This document shows, in pieces, positions 9,576-17,400 of a DNA stretch of 64,000 bases. Each line of letters opens with the position of its first letter. Positions within the stretch are counted from its first letter, which is position 1. This DNA comes from an uncultured Muribaculum sp. (lineage in GTDB: Bacteria > Bacteroidota > Bacteroidia > Bacteroidales > Muribaculaceae). The notes beneath the pieces are model-generated. The model saw only the letters and a list, made by a program, of their open reading frames with translations. It had not been told where the DNA came from and did no database searches. The stretch covers positions 69,753 to 133,752 of the forward strand of contig CAJTSJ010000002.1 in NCBI GenBank assembly GCA_910578785.1, in the 5' to 3' direction. The translations under genes and the position numbers were made by a program.

Positions 9576-10613
9576 TTACAGCCAAATGGGGGCAAGATAT
9601 TTCGACAGCAGGTAGCCGCCTCCGAGAAGCCACACGTAGAGGAATGCAGCGAGGATAAACGGCTTGGCTCCCGCCTTCTTGAACTTGTCGATGCTCGTTT
9701 CCGCACCGAGCGCGGCCATGGCCATGGTCAGAAGGAATGTGTCGATATAGTTGATCGTATCTACCAGCGCGGCCGGAAGCAGGTCAAACGAGTTAAAGCC
9801 TATCACCAGAAGGAATCCTACGGCAAACCAGGGTATGTTGACCTTTCCCTTGCCTTCGGCGGCGTTGTCGCCGCTCTTGCGGCGGGCCACCCAGAATCCC
9901 AATATCAGCAACACCGGCACGAGAAGCATCACGCGTATCATCTTGACGATGATAGCCACATTGGCTATCTCACCGCCCATGGCGTTGCCCGCGCCGACCG
10001 CATGGGCCACTTCGTGCAGCGTGGCGCCGGAGTAGATGCCCATCTCCTGCGGGGTCAGGTCAAGAAGTCCCGAACGGTAGGCAATAGGGTAAAGAAACAT
10101 CGACAGCGTACCGAATATAACCACCGTAGCCACAGACACGGCAGTCTTGTAAGGCTGTGTCCGGATGGTCGATTCCGCACCAAGCACGGCGGCCGCGCCG
10201 CAGATGCCGCTTCCCACCGAGGTCAGCAAGGCCGTATCGCTGTCCATCTTAAGCATACGTCCGATGGCGATACCGCCCAGGATGGTGACCGCCACCACAA
10301 TCGCGTCTATGACGATACCCGAAACACCGACATTGACAATGTCCTGAAACGTCAACCGGAAACCGTACAGTATGATACCGATGCGCAGTATGCGCTTCGA
10401 ACAGAACTGTATGCCGGGAACCCACGTTTCCGGCAGGTTGTTACGCAACGAATTGGCATAAAGCATACCGAGTATGATACCGATGATCATCGGGCTGAAC
10501 GATATATCCTTGAAAAATTGTGCATCGCCTATATAGAAGGCCGCGCACGAAAACAGTGCAATCAGAAGCACGCCGTGGAGCATACTGACCCGTTTTGGGG
10601 AAATCTGTGGCAT
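9576..10613 (-). CDS. YeiH/UPF0324 family inner-membrane protein (putative sulfate-family exporter)
   Basis: Polytopic membrane protein of 345 residues with about ten hydrophobic segments, for example LLIALFSCAAFYIG, MIIGIILGMLY and VSGIVIDAIVVAVTILGGIAIG. The GSGICGAAA segment and the SGATLHEVAHAVGAG stretch are the conserved signature of the UPF0324/YeiH family. The family is annotated as sulfate or sulfonate exporter by similarity, and the true substrate is poorly established. No regulator of the usual LysR type (YeiE) is adjacent. It is divergently arranged from the radical-SAM gene; a minus-strand -7 element TAATTTTG lies at 10648-10655. Confidence 0.85.
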   Translation of the reverse strand: MPQISPKRVSMLHGVLLIALFSCAAFYIGDAQFFKDISFSPMIIGIILGMLYANSLRNNLPETWVPGIQFCSKRILRIGIILYGFRLTFQDIVNVGVSGIVIDAIVVAVTILGGIAIGRMLKMDSDTALLTSVGSGICGAAAVLGAESTIRTQPYKTAVSVATVVIFGTLSMFLYPIAYRSGLLDLTPQEMGIYSGATLHEVAHAVGAGNAMGGEIANVAIIVKMIRVMLLVPVLLILGFWVARRKSGDNAAEGKGKVNIPWFAVGFLLVIGFNSFDLLPAALVDTINYIDTFLLTMAMAALGAETSIDKFKKAGAKPFILAAFLYVWLLGGGYLLSKYLAPIWL

Positions 10614-10729
10614 AAGTCTTTTACATTTGGGTTATTGAAAATCAACGCAAAATTACACATTTTCCACAACCGGCATACATTACAGGAATAAAAAATCAAC
10701 CGGGCCGATGAATTTAGTCGATTTATGAC

Positions 10730-10737
10730 TAACTTTG
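10730..10737 (+). promoter_or_regulatory. -7 promoter element for the radical-SAM gene
   Basis: TAACTTTG fits the Bacteroidetes TAnnTTTG consensus and lies 29 bases before the start codon at 10766. No good TTG is visible at the usual distance upstream. Confidence 0.5.
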
Positions 10738-10765
10738 TACTTGACCATATATCTTCTACATCGAT

Positions 10766-12037
10766 ATGACTGAAGCCACACTCAACAAACTCAGAATACT
10801 TGCGGAATCGGCGAAATACGACGTCTCGTGTTCGTCAAGCGGCACTGTGCGACGCGGGCGCAAGGGCGACGGAATCGGCAACACTGTAGGCGGTGTGGGC
10901 ATCTGCCACAGCTTCGCCGACGACGGCCGGTGCATCTCGCTTCTGAAAGTGATGCTGACCAACGTCTGCATGTACGACTGCGCCTATTGCATCAACCGCC
11001 GCGGCAACGACATACCGCGCGCAACGCTTTCCGTGACCGAATTGGTCGACATAACCATGGAGTTCTACCGCCGCAACTACATTGAAGGGCTGTTTCTAAG
11101 TTCCGGGGTGGTGCGCAATCCCGACTACACGATGGAACGCCTCGTCCGCGTGGCGCAGGACCTCCGCACAGTACATCGTTTCAACGGCTACATACACCTT
11201 AAAAGCATCCCCGGAGCATCGCAGGAGCTGGTGAACCGCGCCGGACTTTACGCAGACCGCATGAGCGTCAACATCGAGATTCCCAACGAGCAGTCGCTCA
11301 AGTATCTGGCGCCGGAGAAGAACTTCAGGAGCGTGTATGAACCGATGGGCTATATCCGGCAGGGTGTGCTCGAAAACAAGGAAGACCGCAGACGCATGCG
11401 CCACGCACCCCGGTTCGTTCCGGCCGGACAGAGCACCCAGATGATAGTCGGAGCGTCGCCCGACCACGACCGCGACATCCTGAAGCTGTCCGCCGCGCTC
11501 TACTCCACACCGACCATGCGACGCGTGTATTACTCCGGCTACGTGCCCGTCAACAGCTACGACCCGCGTCTGCCGGCACTGAAGCAGCCCCCGCTTGTGC
11601 GCGAAAACCGGCTGTATCAGGCCGACTGGCTCATGCGCTTCTATCAGTTCAGCGCCGACGAGATAGCCGACGATTCACATCCCGACCTTGAACTGGAGAT
11701 TGACCCCAAACTGTCGTGGGCGCTCCGCCATCCCGAACAGTTTCCCGTCGACGTGAACAAAGCCGACTACGAGATGATTCTCCGCATACCCGGCGTGGGT
11801 GTAAAGTCGGCTACTCTTATAGTCAACGCCCGCAGGTTCCGCAGGCTCAACTCCGACCATCTCAAGAAGATAGGCGTGGTGATGAAGCGGGCCAGGTATT
11901 TCATCACATGCGGCGAGCTTCCTCGGCAGTGCGTGTCCGACGTATCGCCCGAATATGTGCGCAGGCAGCTTGTGGCGCTCCCTCGCGGCGCCAGGGAAGC
12001 CGACCCGCTTCAACTGACTTTCGACTTCGGCTCCTGA
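10766..12037 (+). CDS. Putative DNA modification/repair radical-SAM protein
   Basis: 423-residue radical-SAM protein of the family that travels with a uracil-DNA-glycosylase-linked partner (TIGR03916 type). The iron-sulfur cluster motif is Cys68-x3-Cys72-x2-Cys75 (CMYDCAYC). An extra Cys-rich N-terminal part (GICHSF, GRC) precedes it. Near the C-terminus (about 335-395) NKADYEMILRIPGVGVKSA is a helix-hairpin-helix, which suggests contact with nucleic acid. The stop overlaps the start of the next gene (TGATG at 12035-12039), so the two proteins are probably made together. The chemical reaction is not established for this family; a role in DNA repair or modification is family-level annotation only. 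Confidence 0.85.
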   Translation: MTEATLNKLRILAESAKYDVSCSSSGTVRRGRKGDGIGNTVGGVGICHSFADDGRCISLLKVMLTNVCMYDCAYCINRRGNDIPRATLSVTELVDITMEFYRRNYIEGLFLSSGVVRNPDYTMERLVRVAQDLRTVHRFNGYIHLKSIPGASQELVNRAGLYADRMSVNIEIPNEQSLKYLAPEKNFRSVYEPMGYIRQGVLENKEDRRRMRHAPRFVPAGQSTQMIVGASPDHDRDILKLSAALYSTPTMRRVYYSGYVPVNSYDPRLPALKQPPLVRENRLYQADWLMRFYQFSADEIADDSHPDLELEIDPKLSWALRHPEQFPVDVNKADYEMILRIPGVGVKSATLIVNARRFRRLNSDHLKKIGVVMKRARYFITCGELPRQCVSDVSPEYVRRQLVALPRGAREADPLQLTFDFGS

Positions 12038-12801
12038 TGATTGTATTTCGTTTCGACGGCTCATTTGACGGACTATTGACATCGCTGTTTGATGCCTACT
12101 GCCGCCGTCAGTTCCCCGACACACTCCTTCGGGATAGCGAAGTATTGCCCATGTTCTGTGATGAAGTGCATGACGTGGTCTCGGACGATGAAAAGTCCGG
12201 ACGTGTATGGAAGTCGCTTGGCCGAAAGCTCTCCGCCGCCGCGCTGTCGGCCGTAGCCACAAGTTTTTTATGTGAAGACCCGGCATTTGACACGGTCCTT
12301 TTCCGCTATCTCCGAAAGGCCGTCGATTCGCCGGGCAGCATTGAAGGCGACTTTACCGACCCCGATGTCATCGAAGTCACGAGGATGGTGCGCCGTGTAC
12401 GCTACGAGACCACGAGGCTCGCCCAGTTCGTGCGCTTCCAGAAAGCCGCCGACGGGACATACTTCGGCATGGTCGAACCGCTTTACAACGTCCTGGCCAT
12501 TGCCGTAAAGCATTTTGCCGACCGTTTTTCCACCATGCGCTTCCTTCTGTACGACAAACGCCGCGGATTCGGATATTACTACGACGGCAACGAAGCCCGC
12601 CAGGTCACATTGCCCGACGAGCTGTACCATATAGCCACCGGTCGCCTGTCTGACGACATGATGGACTCCGACGAAAAGCTCTACCAGGACATGTGGCGCA
12701 CCTACTTCAAAGCCATCGCCATAAAGGAACGGGCCAACCCGCGCAAACAGCGCCAGGACATGCCCGTCCGCTTCTGGAAATATCTGACCGAAAAGAACTG
12801 A
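12037..12801 (+). CDS. DNA metabolism protein, partner of the radical-SAM protein (TIGR03915-like)
   Basis: 254-residue protein starting at the ATG that overlaps the stop of the radical-SAM gene by one base. Its N-terminus (FRFDGSFDGLLTSLFDAY) and the later YFGMVEPLYNVLAIAVKHFADRF and DMPVRFWKYLTEK regions match the family known as a probable DNA metabolism protein. In many other bacteria this domain is fused to a uracil-DNA glycosylase domain; here it stands alone and no glycosylase gene is adjacent. The start chosen removes a long upstream extension that would overlap the radical-SAM gene out of frame. Function is unknown beyond its tight genetic link to the radical-SAM enzyme. Confidence 0.85.
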   Translation: MIVFRFDGSFDGLLTSLFDAYCRRQFPDTLLRDSEVLPMFCDEVHDVVSDDEKSGRVWKSLGRKLSAAALSAVATSFLCEDPAFDTVLFRYLRKAVDSPGSIEGDFTDPDVIEVTRMVRRVRYETTRLAQFVRFQKAADGTYFGMVEPLYNVLAIAVKHFADRFSTMRFLLYDKRRGFGYYYDGNEARQVTLPDELYHIATGRLSDDMMDSDEKLYQDMWRTYFKAIAIKERANPRKQRQDMPVRFWKYLTEKN

Positions 12802-12807
12802 CTCCGA

Positions 12808-14037
12808 TTATCCGAACGTGAGTATGGAGCACTTGTCAGGGGTCAGATATTCAGCGGCTTTCCGGATGTCGTCGGGTGTTATGCTGTTTATCCGCTCGAT
12901 TATATCCTTGGCCTGTGGTGCATATCCGTTGAAGAGCGTTGAGCGCCCGGTCGATATGGCCAGTTGCTCGCTGTTGTCGCTGCCCACCGTCATCTGACCG
13001 ATATATTGCTTTTTCGCGGCTTCAAGGGCGCGAGGCTTCATAGGACTCTCGGCCAGGCGCGACAGTGTGTCGAATACGATTCTGCGGCATGGCGCCACAT
13101 GCTCCGGGTCGCACCCGAAGTAGATGGTCAGCTCACCGCAGTCGGTGAACAGCGAGGTGTAGGAATCGACCGAATAGACATAGCCACGGCGTTCGCGCAA
13201 AGCCACATTAAGAAGCGAGTTCATGCACGGCCCGCCGAGTATGTTGTTCAACAATGCGAAAGCCCTCTTCCCGTCATCATACATTCCGGGTATGCGGGCG
13301 CCTATGATAGTGTGTGACTGATGGGTGTCGTGGTTGCGGAAGATGTCGAAAGGCGATGCCGTCGGCGGCACTTCATGCCTGATGTCGACCGTGGCATGGT
13401 TTAGCACCGACATATACCGTTCGACACATCTGAACACCTTGTCCGGCGACGACGGACCCATGTAGAAAAACACCATGTTGCCCGGCGTATAGTATCTCGA
13501 CAGGAAACCGCGGCATATTTCCGGCGTAAACGACGCTATTGTGTCGGCCGTGCCTAAGATATTGTGGCCCAAGGGCGAGCCTTGAAACAGCAAATCGTTG
13601 AAATCGTCAAAAATGGCTTCGGAAGGCGAATCCAGATATGAATCCACTTCGTCAAGAATCACTTCCCTCTCGCGTTCGATTTGTGCCGAGGGAAACCGCG
13701 AATTGCCTATAAGGTCGGCCATCAGCTCCACAGCACGCGGCAGATGGCCTGCGGGGAAACTGGAATGAAGCACCGTGACCTCCTCCGATGTATAGGCATT
13801 AAGGTCGCCGCCTACAGACTCCATACGGTTGATTATATGCCACGAACGCCTGCGGTCGGTGCCCTTGAATATGGTATGCTCGACAAAGTGCGCCAGACCG
13901 TATTGTTCGGGCGACTCGTTGCGGCTTCCGGCCTTTACGGCCAGACCGCAGTATTCCACCGGCGAATCGGCCCTACGGTGTACGACTCTAAGCCCGTTTA
14001 CGAGCACGTGATAAGATAATATATTGTCTGGTGTCAT
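12808..14037 (-). CDS. M16 family zinc metallopeptidase
   Basis: 409-residue protease of the pitrilysin/processing-peptidase family. The inverted zinc motif HxxEH is His50-Phe-Val-Glu53-His54 (AHFVEHTIFKG), and the downstream Glu ligand is in the LDEVDSYLDSP region about 75 residues later. The C-terminal half has the inactive partner domain with RRGYVYSVDSYTSLF, the usual substrate-binding R/Y pair. No signal peptide is seen, so it is probably cytoplasmic and likely degrades peptides, as in Bacteroidetes relatives. It converges with the DNA metabolism gene, with only 6 bases between stops. It has a good promoter at 14194-14224 but a terminator between that promoter and the start codon. Confidence 0.92.
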   Translation of the reverse strand: MTPDNILSYHVLVNGLRVVHRRADSPVEYCGLAVKAGSRNESPEQYGLAHFVEHTIFKGTDRRRSWHIINRMESVGGDLNAYTSEEVTVLHSSFPAGHLPRAVELMADLIGNSRFPSAQIEREREVILDEVDSYLDSPSEAIFDDFNDLLFQGSPLGHNILGTADTIASFTPEICRGFLSRYYTPGNMVFFYMGPSSPDKVFRCVERYMSVLNHATVDIRHEVPPTASPFDIFRNHDTHQSHTIIGARIPGMYDDGKRAFALLNNILGGPCMNSLLNVALRERRGYVYSVDSYTSLFTDCGELTIYFGCDPEHVAPCRRIVFDTLSRLAESPMKPRALEAAKKQYIGQMTVGSDNSEQLAISTGRSTLFNGYAPQAKDIIERINSITPDDIRKAAEYLTPDKCSILTFG

Positions 14038-14123
14038 CTTATGTTTGTGTTAGTAATGAAATTATATCCACAACGCCGTTGCCGGCGAAGATATACGGCC
14101 TAAGCCGTGGTTGGCATTGCTAC

Positions 14124-14155
14124 AAAAAAAAATTACTCGTCATCCCGACGAATAA
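14124..14155 (-). terminator. Intrinsic terminator inside the M16 peptidase leader
   Basis: On the minus strand a nine-base stem (TTATTCGTC with GACGAGTAA, one G-T pair) closes a five-base loop and is followed by nine T. It lies about 40-65 bases downstream of the predicted transcription start and 87 bases before the peptidase start codon. It could end transcripts from the upstream macroglobulin gene, act as an attenuator, or end a small RNA of about 65 bases. Confidence 0.8.
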
Positions 14156-14193
14156 TCTTCTTACCTTAAATCTAATACCATGAAAAACTGAGA

Positions 14194-14224
14194 CAAAGTT
14201 ACGGATACTTTCTGTATCCGCCAA
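14194..14224 (-). promoter_or_regulatory. Promoter upstream of the M16 peptidase gene
   Basis: On the minus strand TTTG is followed after exactly 20 bases by TAACTTTG, a full match to the Bacteroidetes -33/-7 consensus. The predicted start is near 14187, giving a leader of about 150 bases before the peptidase ATG. Confidence 0.75.
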
Positions 14225-14283
14225 AGGTTTAGATAAACATTTTTCATGGCGTTAACTTATTTTAAGCAAAAAGCTGTAATGCC

Positions 14284-14423
14284 GGTGCATCGGAGACGTT
14301 GTACCGACCTATATGAGATGCACATGGCGCGTCGGAGACGCGACCATACGTTAAACCCCACAAATAGTTTGTGGGGTTTATCAGGTCGGACAGAGCCACA
14401 ACGTCGGAGACGTTGCACCCATC
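14284..14423. repeat. Structured intergenic repeat, copy 1
   Basis: Two palindromic cores flank a hairpin. Left core: GCGCGTCGGAGACGCGA within 14326-14354, followed by CCATACGTTAA. Centre: a perfect 12-base-pair stem (AAACCCCACAAA with TTTGTGGGGTTT, 14354-14380). Right core: CAACGTCGGAGACGTTG then CACCCATC (14398-14423). A further degenerate core, GCATCGGAGACGTTG, starts the element at 14287. The same two cores in the same order occur at 26438-26554 with a different central stem. The element ends 14 bases from the stop codon of the macroglobulin gene. Confidence 0.85.
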
Positions 14424-14437
14424 CTGTCAGAGCGACA

Positions 14438-17400
14438 TCATTCGCCGACAGTCAAGGTCGTGCCTGACGAATGCGCCGATAGCGCCGGAGCATACTGGCT
14501 CTGCGCCGAGGCGATGCCGGCCGAGAATGTGCCCGCGTTGTTGACATACATCTCGTAGCTCAGACGGTATGTGCCCTTAGGCAGATGAGTTATAAACATG
14601 TTGGTATAACTGTCGCGGTTCTCGCGGTAGAAGCAGATGCCTTCCGAATAGATCGGCGCAGGAAGCTGTTCCACGGGTTCAAGGCAAGCGCCGCGGTCGT
14701 CGATTACGGCCACATAGTCCATGTCGCGGTTAGCGATAATTGTAATGTTGACCTGGATCAGGTCGCCCACCTTAAGTTCGTCGACCGATTCCCACTTAAC
14801 GCCTTCGTCGGAGTTGACACGTCGATATAGCACCTTATCAATTGAGAGGTCGGGGCATGATGCGGCCTTGATGTCGGTCATGCGGTCACGGTATTGGGTG
14901 TAGACGGCTCCCCACGATGGAGTGTCGCCCGACTTTTCAACGGTAAGCTTGGCCGACGACGGCTTATACTGCGAGATGTCTTCGCGGAAATAGCCCAAAA
15001 GGCTGTCGACAGCTACCGGCTGTATCTGCTTGCCGCCGATGCGGACAACGGCTCCCTGCGCCGGCCGGGTCCACTTGCTTCCGCTCAGAAGTATCGACGC
15101 CACAGCATCGGATGTCGACACCGAAGTGCCCCAATCCTTGGCTTCCTTCTGAAGTATGAGCCACTGGCGTATGAGGTCGATGTCCGCCGAACCGGAAACC
15201 ACGTTTACAAACGCGTCAAGCACGAGTGAGGTGGCGCTTATTTTGCCCATCGACCAGACAGTCATGTCGTCGAGCGACGGCCACCACATGCCACGTTCGG
15301 GCTTGGTGACGGCAAAGTCACGCAACGAGGCTATAATCTCCTTGGCCGCGGTCGGATAGTTGTTGTCGTTTAGAATCATCGCGTCTATGGCCTTGGCCGG
15401 TATGCCGCGCCGCTTCCACTCGCGCGACTCGACTCCAAGCGTGTTGGACACGAAGTTCTTGATTGTAGCCGACATCTTCTGTTCGGGATAATAGCCACGG
15501 ACCAGAACAAACAACGGACTTGTATACTTCGGATCCTTACGGTAAACCTTTTCAGTCTCCGCATCGTAGTAGCCTACAGCCTTGTCGAGCATCGACTTCA
15601 GCTCCTTGTTGTCGGGCAGATAGCCGAGACGCTTCAAGCGGCCCATCATGGCAAGAATATTCTCGGTGACCCACATCGACGGCTGCTTGTACTGCTCGAT
15701 CCAGGCCCATCCGCCGTCGGCGCATGCCAGCGATTCGAGTTTCTTGACCGACTCGCTGTAAGTGCGGTTGATATTTTCAGCATCGAAGAGCAGGGCCAGA
15801 CGCTCCATGCGTTCGGTCTGCGACTGTGCGTCCATCACCCACGGCGTCGAGCTTAGCAGTATGGTCTTGAGGTCGGAGTTACGCTGGAGCATAGACACAA
15901 GCGTCGAATCGCTCTTGTCCGACGAATTCCACATCCTGACGGCTTCAGCTATCGCAGGGTCGGTGCGCAGAACTCCGTCGGCTATGGCGGCGGAGAATAT
16001 CGCAGCGGAGGCCGAAAGTGCATCATTGGCCTTGCTGTCGCGGATTCCGGGAAGCGCGGTCACGACATACCATGTCGGATTCTCGCAGAACTGCAGTGTG
16101 ACACGGGCATCCTTGGGCATCTTAGGTAATTTCATGCTGAACTCCTTGGTGTCGGCCGACAGATAGAACGGAGTGGTCTCGATTACCGGCTCGATGGCAG
16201 AGAGCACGGGGATGATGGCCTGTTCGCCGTCAGAGAATCTGCCTACCGACGATTTTACCCGGTAGCCGATCATGTTGCCGTCAAGCGGAGCTTCGATCCA
16301 GGTGCTTATTTTTGCCGACATAAGGGCGGCTATTGAATCTTCGTATGTCTCGGTGGCGATTACCTTGCCGGATGCAGGGTCAAATATTTCTACCGTCGAC
16401 ACGATAGTCTGCGCCGAGTCGGTGTTGTTCATGACCGACGACTGTACGCATGCGCGGTCGCCGTTGCGCAGGAAGCGGGGCAGATTGGGCTGCACCATTA
16501 CCGGCTTGGACGCTATGGCCTCGCGTGTCAGGTCGGCCACCTCCATGTCGCGGTTGTAGGTGTAGGCACACAACTTCCATGTGGTGTTGGCGTTGGGCAC
16601 GGTAAAGGTGAAATTGAGCGTGCCGTCGGCATCGGTCGTAAGCGTCGGACGGAAGAACGCCAGAGGAGTCTCCGGCAGACGGTATTCGAAGTTGTCGGTG
16701 CCGTTTTCCCCGCCATCCATGTCATCGGTGGTTTCCGTGGCACCGGCATCGGCACCCATTGCGGGCGAAGCGGAATCCATGGAGGCAAACGACATGCTCT
16801 CTTCGGCCACGGCATCCTCCATTTCGGCACTCTCCGCCTTTGCCATCTTCATATCGGCTGTCGCGGCCGAATTATAGGTACGGGCCAGACCGCGCACCAT
16901 GATGCGGTGTTCCCTGACGTTGCGTCCCACTCCGTAGAAGGGGGGCATCGATATGAAAAATTCCGGAAGGCCGATGACTGTACATGGTTTTGCACGGTAG
17001 CTCGACGACAGAATCTCGTTCAGACGGCGGAAGTCGGTCACATTAATATTATAACGCATGGGCTGGCCCGACACCGGCGATATGCTGAATCTGCGCGTAG
17101 CCAGATTGTCGAGCGACTTGGCATACATGTCGAGGGCCACAGGAGCCTGGATTCCGCGGCCGGCGGCATCTGTCACACGGAACGTCCATGTCTCATTGTC
17201 GCCCGGAGTCAGACGGTCGCGGAAGCTCTCGACCGAAAGCTTGATTGACTTGTCGGCTTCGGCCAGCGATATTTTCACATTCTCCTGGCTGTTGCGGTAG
17301 TCCGACGTGCACGACAGGGTCAGTGTCACATCGTCTACACCTTCGGGCATATCATACTCAAACCTGTGCATTCCGGCAGGATATTTGATCCACCCCTGCT

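Larger units (their letters stand above)
14038..14437. other. 400-base intergenic region: peptidase leader plus structured repeat
   Basis: No protein gene is credible here. From left to right on the + strand it holds the peptidase leader, an intrinsic terminator reading leftward (14124-14155), the peptidase promoter (14194-14224), and the structured repeat (14284-14423) that abuts the 3' end of the macroglobulin gene. A 73-residue + strand frame at 14246-14467 only translates the repeat and is rejected. Confidence 0.7.

Noticed and set aside
11716..12036. Longer start for the DNA metabolism gene at 11716
   Set aside because: It would overlap the radical-SAM gene out of frame for 320 bases; the TGATG overlap gives the natural start at 12037.
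14246..14467. 73-residue + strand ORF
   Set aside because: It is only a translation of the structured intergenic repeat and the end of the macroglobulin gene.
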